Positions 20,382 through 27,079 of a DNA stretch of 27,079 nt are shown in pieces. The stretch spans positions 1 to 27,079 of the forward strand of contig JAXLQJ010000077.1 of assembly GCA_046331705.1 (NCBI GenBank). Reading direction: 5' to 3'. Position 1 is the first letter of the stretch, and each line of letters starts with the position of its first letter. The notes beneath the pieces are model-generated. The model was not told where the DNA came from. It did no database searches and worked only from the letters and a program-made list of their open reading frames with translations. This DNA comes from JADJOY01 sp046331705 [NCBI: bacterium] (GTDB lineage Bacteria; JADJOY01). The translations under genes and the position numbers were made by a program.

Positions 20382-22241
20382 TCAGCCTGGGCGGAACTGG
20401 GGCCGGAAGAGCACCAGCGGGGGCCCCTCGGGCGCGCGCGCTCGATAGCTCACGCTCAGCACCGCTGCATTGCCGGTGGGCACCTCGATCGCGAGCTTGT
20501 CCTCGTCGCGGCCGATCTCGATACGCGCCAGGATCGCGGCATCGCCGTAGATCGTGACGGTTCCGAGCGGCGGGCGATCCACGCTGCGACCCTTCGTCGC
20601 GAGCTCCGCCATCCGGTCGAGTCGCGCGGTGAATCCCGTGGCGTCGTCGGGCACGGCGAACGTCAGCGAGCCGGTCTTCCGCAGCACGGCCTGATCGCCT
20701 TCGAGCACGACCGGCGGATCGGTCTCGACGATGCCCTCGCCGCGCGGCACGCTCACGCACAGGATCCGCGGACCGCTCCAGATCCCGGCGGGCACCAGCA
20801 GCGAGGGCGAATCGAGCGGTACGCCGCACGCGGTGGCCGCGGCGACCAGCTCGGGGGACTCGGCGAGCGCCGGGCAATCCACGAGCCCGCCGTCGCGGGT
20901 GAGGAAGTAGCCGTTCGGCCCGCAATCGTCCGGCGCCGCAACGGTGCGCTCGACCTCGAGCGTCACGCGCGACCCGCACAGGCCCGAGAGCGGCACACGG
21001 CCGTCCGCCGGCATCATGAAGGCGATCGCGCGATCGCCATCGTCGAGGCCGAGCGGGAAGAGCGTGGCGGGTGCGTGGTGGAAGCAATCGTTCGCCGCGA
21101 GGCCATCGATGAGTTTTCGGGAATCGCGGATCTCCCACTCGCGGCTGATGAAGGAACGCAGGTTGGCGTGGGCGATCGCGCCCAGCGCCAGCGCGACGGC
21201 GACGGCCACCGGCCAGCGCTGAACCAGCTCCGCTCTCGGCACGAGCCGCGCGAGATCCGCGATGACCCAGCCGGCCAGCGCCGCGCTGCACACGTAGAGC
21301 AGCGGGAAGTGGTAGGTGTCGGGTGACGGGTGGAAGAGCCCGGGGATCACCGACACGCACGCAACCATCGAGAAGATCCACCACGGCGCCGCAGCGCGCG
21401 TGCGCACGCCCTGAACGATCGCCGCCGCCAGCGCGACGAGGATCGCGGTCGACTCGTGATCCGCCACCTGCACGAGGTGGCGCCAGATCACCGATGGCGA
21501 GAGTGCGAGCGTGAAGGGCCGATGCGGGTCGCGCACGTAGAGGATGAGGAAGATCGCGTCCAGGACGGCCACGGAGACGAGCGGCCACCAGGCGCGCGGT
21601 CGCCGCGGCGCGCGTACCGCGAAGATCACGGCGAGCACCATCGGCGTGCCGACCCCGATCTCGAAGCTCGCCAGCGCGAGAACGCTCGCCGCGACGCACG
21701 CCGCCCCCGAGCGCCAGCTCGCGCGGCTCGTGAAGCGCTGCGCGCAGAGCAGCGCCAGCAGTGTGAACAGGATGCAGAGCTGGGACGACCACCAGGACAC
21801 CCAGGTCGCCAGGATCGCGATTCGCCCGCTGGTCACGTAGAAGATCCCGGCGAGGGTGGCCGCCAACCGCGACTGCACGGTCGCGTGCACCCACGCGGCC
21901 GTGGCGAGGCCCGTGGCCGTCACGAGCGCCACGCACACGACGCGCGAGGGAAGGCGCGCGTCGAGGCCCAAGGCACCGATCGCGAGCGACAGCAGCTCTT
22001 GAAGCGGGCGGAATCGTCCGAAGACCTGCGCGTTGGCGACGTCGGTGAAGAGCCGGCCGAGATCGACCGGAGCGAAGAGCCAGGTGTAGTCGTCGCGCCA
22101 CCAGCCCAGCGCGAGCGACGGCGCATACGCCACCGCTGCGGCGAGCACGACGCACGCGATCGCCGAGCGGCCGAGCGTCTCGTCGGAGGCGGCACGGAGC
22201 GCGCCGGCGCGGCTCGCGCTCGAGGAAGGGGAAGGGCTCAC
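20382..22241 (-). CDS. GT-C-like multi-spanning membrane protein with a C-terminal extracytoplasmic region
   Basis: 619 residues. After a short Ser-rich N-terminus and a first hydrophobic helix comes WWRDDYTWLF, an Asp-Asp pair in the first periplasmic loop where GT-C glycosyltransferases carry their catalytic acid. About ten further hydrophobic segments run to residue 375. From about residue 390 the protein is soluble and strand-rich, with Cys pairs (GLCGS, DDCGPNG, VDCPAL), and is expected in the periplasm. The start is GTG 22241, with only a weak ribosome site. It is divergent from the next GT-C-like gene (122-bp gap), suggesting joint control. Donor is probably a polyprenyl-phosphate sugar, by analogy only; no family-specific motif was recognised. 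Confidence 0.75.
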   Translation of the reverse strand: MSPSPSSSASRAGALRAASDETLGRSAIACVVLAAAVAYAPSLALGWWRDDYTWLFAPVDLGRLFTDVANAQVFGRFRPLQELLSLAIGALGLDARLPSRVVCVALVTATGLATAAWVHATVQSRLAATLAGIFYVTSGRIAILATWVSWWSSQLCILFTLLALLCAQRFTSRASWRSGAACVAASVLALASFEIGVGTPMVLAVIFAVRAPRRPRAWWPLVSVAVLDAIFLILYVRDPHRPFTLALSPSVIWRHLVQVADHESTAILVALAAAIVQGVRTRAAAPWWIFSMVACVSVIPGLFHPSPDTYHFPLLYVCSAALAGWVIADLARLVPRAELVQRWPVAVAVALALGAIAHANLRSFISREWEIRDSRKLIDGLAANDCFHHAPATLFPLGLDDGDRAIAFMMPADGRVPLSGLCGSRVTLEVERTVAAPDDCGPNGYFLTRDGGLVDCPALAESPELVAAATACGVPLDSPSLLVPAGIWSGPRILCVSVPRGEGIVETDPPVVLEGDQAVLRKTGSLTFAVPDDATGFTARLDRMAELATKGRSVDRPPLGTVTIYGDAAILARIEIGRDEDKLAIEVPTGNAAVLSVSYRARAPEGPPLVLFRPQFRPG

Positions 22242-22363
22242 GTCGATGCTCGTCGGTACGTCGGCTCGTCAGCTCGTCGGCGACCCGCGGCACCGATCGT
22301 GGCGCGCGCTCGTCGTCGCGCCTACGTTGCACGATCCCCGTCGCTACTGGAAGATCAGCGCCC

Positions 22364-23434
22364 GTGTGGATCGAGACTCTGGGGCGCGCTCTCGACCGGT
22401 GCGGCCGCGCGCCGGCGCGGCTCTTCGGGCGGGTGCCGCCGCGCGCGCTGGTCGCCGGCGCGTTGCTCGGGGGGCTCGCGGTGCGCGTGATCGCGCTCTG
22501 CGCGATCGAGCCCAGCCCTCACGAGGCGCACTACCTGCGCGACGCGCACACGGTTCTGGAGCGCGGCATGAGCGAAGGCCTGCGCGGCTCGGTCCACGGC
22601 TGGCTCGCGGCACTCGCGAACGCGCAGCTGCTACGGGTGTGGCCGGACGCTGCCGAGCGCGAGCTGCGCTGGGCCCAGCTCGCTCATTCGATGCTCGCGC
22701 TGGTCGCGGTGTGGCTCGTCGGACGCGCTGCCGCTGGCGAGCGCGCGGCGGCCTTCGCCGTGCTGGTCCACGCGCTCACCCCGAACGCCGTCTTCTACGC
22801 GGCGTCGGCGGAGCCCTATGCGGCGCACCTGGTGCTCGTCACCGCGATGCTCGCGGCCTACGTCGCGTTCGTTCGCCGAGCCTCGCCCGGGCGCGGTGCT
22901 TGGGTGGCGCTGGTCTCGACCGTGGCGGCGCTTCATCACCCCGTGGCCCTGGTGAACGCCGCGGCGCTCGGTCTCCATGCGCTCGCCACCGGCGCCGTCT
23001 CGCGCCGCGCGCGGCTGCAACGCTGCCTACCCTTCGTGATCGCGCTCGCAGCCGCTGCGCCCATGCTGCGGATGGGCCAGCCGAGCCACGCGCGGAACTG
23101 GCTGGGTGCCACCATCCCGTACTTCTTCTCGATCGACGTGGTGGGCTCGGTCGTGGTGTTTCTGGTGCTCTGGGATGCTTGCGCCGAGCGCCTCGAGCCG
23201 GTCTGGCGCGATGTCTTGCCGTGGGCATTCGTGGTGCCCGTGCTCTTCTGGCTCCCCCACGGCCGCCTCCAGTATCTGCTGCCGGGAAGCGTGCCCATGG
23301 CGATCGTGGTCGGCGCGGCGCTCGCGAGCGGTGCGCGGGTGCGGGTGGTCGGCGCGATGCTCTTCTTCGTTGCGGCGAATGCGCTCTCCGCGATCGCCGA
23401 CGGCTTGCACGCGCTCGCTCGCGGCGGAGGTTGA
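22364..23434 (+). CDS. GT-C-like membrane glycosyltransferase, short form
   Basis: 356 residues with about eight hydrophobic segments. The first periplasmic loop has EPSPHEAHYLRDAHTVLERG, placed like the D/E-containing loop of PMT/ArnT-type (GT39/GT83) transferases. Near the C-terminus WLPHGRLQYLLPGSVPMAI resembles the R-x-x-Y-L-L-P phrase of the same families. The catalytic loop holds Glu and His but not the usual Asp-Glu pair, so the activity is uncertain. The start is GTG 22364, with a poor ribosome site (GGAAG about 12 bases upstream). The stop lies 2 bases before the GTG of the next small gene, so they form an operon. Possible roles include modification of lipopolysaccharide or surface glycan; this is inference. 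Confidence 0.72.
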   Translation: MWIETLGRALDRCGRAPARLFGRVPPRALVAGALLGGLAVRVIALCAIEPSPHEAHYLRDAHTVLERGMSEGLRGSVHGWLAALANAQLLRVWPDAAERELRWAQLAHSMLALVAVWLVGRAAAGERAAAFAVLVHALTPNAVFYAASAEPYAAHLVLVTAMLAAYVAFVRRASPGRGAWVALVSTVAALHHPVALVNAAALGLHALATGAVSRRARLQRCLPFVIALAAAAPMLRMGQPSHARNWLGATIPYFFSIDVVGSVVVFLVLWDACAERLEPVWRDVLPWAFVVPVLFWLPHGRLQYLLPGSVPMAIVVGAALASGARVRVVGAMLFFVAANALSAIADGLHALARGGG

Positions 23435-23436
23435 GC

Positions 23437-23706
23437 GTGAATCGATTCGACCCCAGCGCTCACGCCAACTACCTGACCACGCTGCTCGCGATCGGCATCG
23501 CGCTCGAACGCTTGGTGCCCGAGCCGGGAACGGCGGCGCTGACGCGGATCGTCGCGCTCGTGCGCGGGCTCGAGGCGTGGTTCCGCTCGCGCATCCCGCC
23601 TTTGCGCAGCCGACCGAAGCTCTTCACCGAGCTGACGATCCTCGCCGCCGCGATCGTCGTGCGCGCGGTGGCGTTCGTGGTCGTTCACGCATTCGTCTCC
23701 CCCTGA
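23437..23706 (+). CDS. Small membrane protein downstream of the GT-C-like gene
   Basis: 89 residues starting with GTG 23437 two bases after the previous stop. It opens with NRFDPSAHANYLTTLLAIGIALERLVPEP and ends with a clear membrane helix (LTILAAAIVVRAVAFVVVHAFV). The middle has basic residues (RSRIPPLRSRPK). One or two membrane segments are possible. No family is recognised; the tight spacing implies translation with the GT-C-like protein, perhaps as a partner. Its last 22 bases overlap the 3' end of the DUF2079 gene on the other strand. Confidence 0.65.
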   Translation: MNRFDPSAHANYLTTLLAIGIALERLVPEPGTAALTRIVALVRGLEAWFRSRIPPLRSRPKLFTELTILAAAIVVRAVAFVVVHAFVSP

Positions 23707-25850
23707 GTCGCGCGCGGCGGCTGGCCGCGCAGCTCCAGCCAGTCGAGTCGCAGGCCCGCGTTGCCGGGATCCTCGACCTCGAGGTGGATGCGCTGGGGCG
23801 CTTTCCCCGCGACCGCGAAGCGCAGCGCCACCAGGCGATAGTCGCCGTTCGCCGGGAAGTCCCCCGCGGGAAAGCTGCGCTCGGCGAGCACCGTGCCCCG
23901 CTCGGCGTCGCGAGCCAGCAGTCGAAACGCATAGGCCGGAGCCGTCGCCGCTGGCGCGAGGGCGGCGCGCAGACGCACGCGGTAGCGACCCGGTGCCAAT
24001 TCATCCGTCCACCGGACGGGAATCGGCGCCCCCCACCACGAGGCTCGCGCGGCGTTGCCGGAGGCCGCGGGGTCGAAGCGGTTGCGCGCCAAGCACGTGC
24101 CACCGGCCGTGGTCGCGTGGGCGGCACCGGAAGGCAGGTACTCCGCCTCCTTGCGACGGCAATCGGTCAGGCAGCGGTCGTCCGGCGCCTCGTCCGCGCC
24201 CTCGCGGTGGAGGAGCAGCACGCCTCCCCAACGTGCCGCGCGGCGAAATCCCCGTCGTCGCAGCAGGGCGAGCGTGCGCGCAAGCTCGCCATCCGAGAGA
24301 CTCGGCACACGCGGAAACTCCGCGCTCAGCACGACCCACGAGGCGCCGCGCACGTCCGGGAACAGGGTGAGCTCGCTGCGCCCCGCGAACGCGAGCAGGA
24401 ACGGATACTGGGCGCTCACGGCGGCGTCGCGCGGAATCCGGTCGAAGAGTCGCTCGATCTCGCGGGACCAGGAGCGGTGGAAGCGGAAGTAGCTCGCCAC
24501 GTAGACCGCATCCATCAGCGCGCCTTCCGTACCGTGCTCGGATCGGACGCGCGCGCCCTCGAAGCAGCGCGGCTCGGCGAGCGCGAGCCACGCCGCGCCA
24601 GCGACGCGTGCCAACACCAGCGCGCCGATCGCGAGCGTCACCGCGTGCCGCGGCACCCCTCGCACCGGCGTCCTCTTCGTGGTGCGGCTCGCGGTACCTC
24701 GCGCGAGCCTCGCGAGGGCGCGGCGGGTGATCCACTCGTCGAGCCGCACCGCGCCGCGTGCGAACGCCGCGGCGGCGAACGGGTAGGCGGGCGCCCAGTA
24801 CCAGTTGCTGATCGACGAGACGTGCGGCGCCGACGCGAGCGCGATCTCCAGGTACTGGGACGCCGGCACCAGCAGCAAGCCGGGCGCCAGGAGCGGCACG
24901 AATCCGAGGCCGGAGAGATAGCGCAGGAAGAAATCACCTGCATCGCCGATGGCCAGCACGCGCGCGAACGTCGCGAGCGGGTGAGCGAGCACGTGCGCGG
25001 CCACCGCCCAGTAGCTGTGGCCAAGGGCGCGGAACCAGGGAAAGCCGAGCCCGCCTTGACCGGGTGTCGCGCCGAAATGCGGCATCACGACTCCGGTGAT
25101 GAGCGCGAACCCACCGACTCCGGCGAGCGGCGGAAACCAGAGCCAGAGCCCACGGCGGCGCTCGAGCAACGCCGGCAGCACGAAGCCCGCGACCACCAGC
25201 GGCACGTCCTCCTTGCAGCAGCTTGCGAGCACGCACCAGCACACGAACGCGGCGCGGCGCTTCTTGTCGAAGGCTGCCACCGCCAGCGCGAGCAGAAACG
25301 CGGCGATGACGGTGTCGCGGACTCCCTGATTGGCGAGCCGGATCGCGAGCGGATTGAAGAGCAGCGCCGCCACCACGATCCGCGCGAGCGCCCGCTCGCC
25401 ACCGCGCCGCAGCACGATCCCGTGCGCCACGAGCGCCGACGCGAGGATGGCGGCGAGCGGGAACGTCGCGACCAGCACCCGCGGCGGCAGGAGCTCGGCG
25501 AGCGGCGCCAGGAGCGCGTAGATCGGCGCGAAGTGCTGCTGCCCGAGAAATCGCGTCGAGTGGTAGATCGACTCGGCGAAGCGATGCTCGTGCCAGAGCG
25601 AATGCATGAGCTGCAGGAAGAGCGCCTGATCCTGGGTCGCGTGGAGGTACGTGAACGTCCAGAGCCGCGCACCCTCGATGCAGCAAGCGAGCAGCGCGAA
25701 CGCGAGCACCAGCCCCAGCACCCACGGATCGGGGCGGAGGTTGCGCGCCGCGACCGCGATCCGCCCGGCCGAAGCCGGTGCGAGGCGCCGCGGCGCCACG
25801 TGCTCGAAGCGAGAAGAGTCCCGGCGAGGCGAAATCTGGGCGAGCGGCAT
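23685..25850 (-). CDS. DUF2079 multi-spanning membrane protein with a C-terminal jelly-roll-like region
   Basis: 721 residues with about eleven hydrophobic segments. The first loop has ATQDQALFLQLMHSLW, then HFAPIYALLAPLAELLPP; this Q-D-Q and H-F-x-P-I pairing marks DUF2079, a GT-C-like family of unknown reaction. The last about 150 residues, after CLARNRFDPAASGN, have the strand pattern and wording (APGRYRVRLRAAL ... HLEVEDPGNAGLRLDWLELRG) of a carbohydrate-binding jelly roll and should be periplasmic. I choose ATG 25850 because AGGAG sits 7 bases upstream. An upstream ATG at 25916 adds 22 Arg-rich residues and has no such site. The 3' end overlaps the convergent small gene by 22 bp. Probably works with the neighbouring GT-C-like proteins. 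Confidence 0.85.
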   Translation of the reverse strand: MPLAQISPRRDSSRFEHVAPRRLAPASAGRIAVAARNLRPDPWVLGLVLAFALLACCIEGARLWTFTYLHATQDQALFLQLMHSLWHEHRFAESIYHSTRFLGQQHFAPIYALLAPLAELLPPRVLVATFPLAAILASALVAHGIVLRRGGERALARIVVAALLFNPLAIRLANQGVRDTVIAAFLLALAVAAFDKKRRAAFVCWCVLASCCKEDVPLVVAGFVLPALLERRRGLWLWFPPLAGVGGFALITGVVMPHFGATPGQGGLGFPWFRALGHSYWAVAAHVLAHPLATFARVLAIGDAGDFFLRYLSGLGFVPLLAPGLLLVPASQYLEIALASAPHVSSISNWYWAPAYPFAAAAFARGAVRLDEWITRRALARLARGTASRTTKRTPVRGVPRHAVTLAIGALVLARVAGAAWLALAEPRCFEGARVRSEHGTEGALMDAVYVASYFRFHRSWSREIERLFDRIPRDAAVSAQYPFLLAFAGRSELTLFPDVRGASWVVLSAEFPRVPSLSDGELARTLALLRRRGFRRAARWGGVLLLHREGADEAPDDRCLTDCRRKEAEYLPSGAAHATTAGGTCLARNRFDPAASGNAARASWWGAPIPVRWTDELAPGRYRVRLRAALAPAATAPAYAFRLLARDAERGTVLAERSFPAGDFPANGDYRLVALRFAVAGKAPQRIHLEVEDPGNAGLRLDWLELRGQPPRATQGETNA

Positions 25851-25857
25851 TCCGCGT

Positions 25858-25862
25858 CTCCT
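25858..25862 (-). promoter_or_regulatory. Ribosome-binding site that fixes the DUF2079 start
   Basis: Read on the minus strand, AGGAG stands 7 bases before ATG 25848-25850. This favours the shorter protein over the 66-base-longer frame that begins at 25916. Confidence 0.7.
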
Positions 25863-26048
25863 GCGCACGAGATCGAGGCCGTGAGGCCCGCGCGGGAGAG
25901 CGAGCGCAACGCGCAAGACGAGCGCGCCGCGGTTCGCCGCGGGTGCTGACGACTACGGGGAACGTCGGTTTTGCGTTTGGAAGCGGTGCCGGGGAGGTCG
26001 CCGCCCGTGGCGAAGATACTCGGCGCGCCTCTCGTGGCAAGCCCCGAT

Positions 26049-27079
26049 TCAACGCGGCTCGCCACCCTCCGACTGGGGCGCCGACCCGTCGTCGCCGCCG
26101 TTCTCCGTGTGGCGCGACTTGAGACCGCTCCAGCGCGCTTGGTTGCGCACCGCGCGCAGGAAGAAATCGAGGAGCAGCATGTGGCGCCGCATGGCGCGAT
26201 CGTAGCGGTGCGGCCTGAGCGGGTTGAACACGCCGACGCCGCCGCTCGCGAAGAGCTGACGCGGGTCCTTGCGGATCCACGACCACGAGCCGATCTCGAG
26301 GGTCCACGGCACGAACACGCGCTCGGGATGCGCGGCGCGGTGGCGGTCGTAGAGGTGGTCCCAGAGATCGCCGGCGGTGGTGTAGGCGTCGCTCTGCGGC
26401 TCGATTCGGTACACGTGATACGGGTAGGTCCGATCGAGCAGATCGGCGAGCGCCGACACCTGCTGGAGCGACGGAAACGCCGCGCGCGACTTGGCGTACG
26501 GGAACCAAAGCCGATCGGTGGCGCCGAACCCCGAGTGGACGTCGAGCGCGAGCGCCGCCCGCGCCGGGAAGATCTCGCGCTCCACCAGCTCGACGAGCGC
26601 GCGGGACTCGACTTCCATCTCGCCGGGCCGCCCGCGATACCACGGCAGGTGGCGCGAGATCCGGTGCCCGCCCACCAGCAATGGAGTGCGCACCTCGGCC
26701 TCCACCGGCGCGTTGCGCATCAGGTCCACACCGCGTGGGTTCGAACGGCTGCGCAGCCACATGCCGCCCGGGTTCACGATGGGCATCGCGACGATCCGGC
26801 ATTTGCGCAGCGCGCGGCGTGCGTCTTTGTCCCAGCGCGTGCGCTCGACGAGGCTCTGAAGGAACGACAGCACCACGTGGCTGCCGATGCGCTCGAGGCC
26901 GTGCACGCCGCCGAAGAGGCCGAGCACCGGGCGCTCGCGATCCTGGGTGCCGAGATGACACGCGTAGAGCGGGAACGATCGCTCGCCGCACGGGATGCTC
27001 GCGAGGCGCTCGAGACGGATCAGCTCGGGCGCGGACGCGGCGAGCGCCTCCAGGCGATCGAGCTCCGGCAGGGAGCGCA
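26049..27079 (-). CDS. M14-family zinc carboxypeptidase, 5' end outside window
   Basis: The frame is open to the window edge, so 342 residues are visible. The zinc site HxxE is HGLE (His codon 26901-26903, Glu 26892-26894) in GGVHGLERIG, and the third ligand is His in LDVHSGFG. Between them NPRGVDLMRNAP matches the N-P-x-G-V-D-x-x-R-N motif, the substrate-binding Asn-Arg region of M14 enzymes. WTLEIGSW supplies the likely catalytic Glu. It is therefore probably an active metallocarboxypeptidase or related amidohydrolase; substrate not predictable. A GTG at 26927 is internal, because conserved-looking sequence (PCGERSFPLYACHLGTQDRERP) precedes it. The C-terminus, rich in Gly/Asp/Ser, is probably disordered. 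A 198-bp gap separates it from the DUF2079 gene on the same strand. Confidence 0.85.
   Translation of the reverse strand, partial: RSLPELDRLEALAASAPELIRLERLASIPCGERSFPLYACHLGTQDRERPVLGLFGGVHGLERIGSHVVLSFLQSLVERTRWDKDARRALRKCRIVAMPIVNPGGMWLRSRSNPRGVDLMRNAPVEAEVRTPLLVGGHRISRHLPWYRGRPGEMEVESRALVELVEREIFPARAALALDVHSGFGATDRLWFPYAKSRAAFPSLQQVSALADLLDRTYPYHVYRIEPQSDAYTTAGDLWDHLYDRHRAAHPERVFVPWTLEIGSWSWIRKDPRQLFASGGVGVFNPLRPHRYDRAMRRHMLLLDFFLRAVRNQARWSGLKSRHTENGGDDGSAPQSEGGEPR

Noticed and set aside
23106-25949. 947-residue plus-strand frame opposite the DUF2079 gene
   Set aside because: Antisense shadow spanning several genes; charged low-complexity sequence only.

Overview
The window is very GC-rich DNA (about 70% by eye) with strong G/C preference at third codon positions, which throws long shadow reading frames on the opposite strand of nearly every gene. 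Secreted lipoproteins and hydrolases, a signal-peptide LmbE deacetylase, an AidB-like acyl-CoA dehydrogenase and large GT-C/DUF2079 membrane proteins suggest a Gram-negative bacterium of the Myxococcota/Binatota ('deltaproteobacterial') type. That placement is inference; there is no rRNA, tRNA or marker here that settles taxonomy.

Layout. 1-279 is the 3' end of an unrecognised plus-strand gene, facing uvrA (minus, 353-3226) across a hairpin pair. Upstream of uvrA on the minus strand are a 59-residue CPXCG zinc-ribbon-like protein and an overlapping exported LmbE/PIG-L deacetylase (3536-4681). A 138-bp divergent gap leads into a plus-strand series: lipoprotein alpha/beta hydrolase, transglutaminase-like protein, FAAH2-like amidase, short-chain dehydrogenase, isopenicillin-N-epimerase-like PLP enzyme and TrmN6-like methyltransferase (4820-12873). 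The last four genes are broken by about twenty single-base frame changes although their motifs are intact. This is most simply a poorly resolved stretch of sequence (about 7.9-12.6 kb), less likely an island of very recent pseudogenes. Two stretches of about 700 bp beside these genes (9133-9842, 12874-13565) hold no recognisable gene.

13566-15662 encodes a secreted beta-propeller/Ig-like protein and ends in a strong hairpin. It is followed by an orphan cytoplasmic molybdopterin oxidoreductase, a two-helix membrane protein and an AidB-like acyl-CoA dehydrogenase (15927-20293), then paired hairpins in a convergent gap. 20382-25850 is a membrane module: a GT-C-like protein with a periplasmic C-terminal region (minus), a divergent GT-C-like protein plus a small membrane protein (plus), and a DUF2079 protein with a jelly-roll-like tail (minus). 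The window ends in an M14 zinc carboxypeptidase whose 5' end lies outside.

How the genes work together: uvrA and the methyltransferase look like housekeeping. The 4.8-12 kb series could be a small-amide or peptide-processing operon, and 20.4-25.9 kb looks like a cell-surface glycan or lipid-carrier transferase module. Both assignments are inference. I found no CRISPR array, integrase, transposase, tRNA or rRNA, and no system I can confidently call new.
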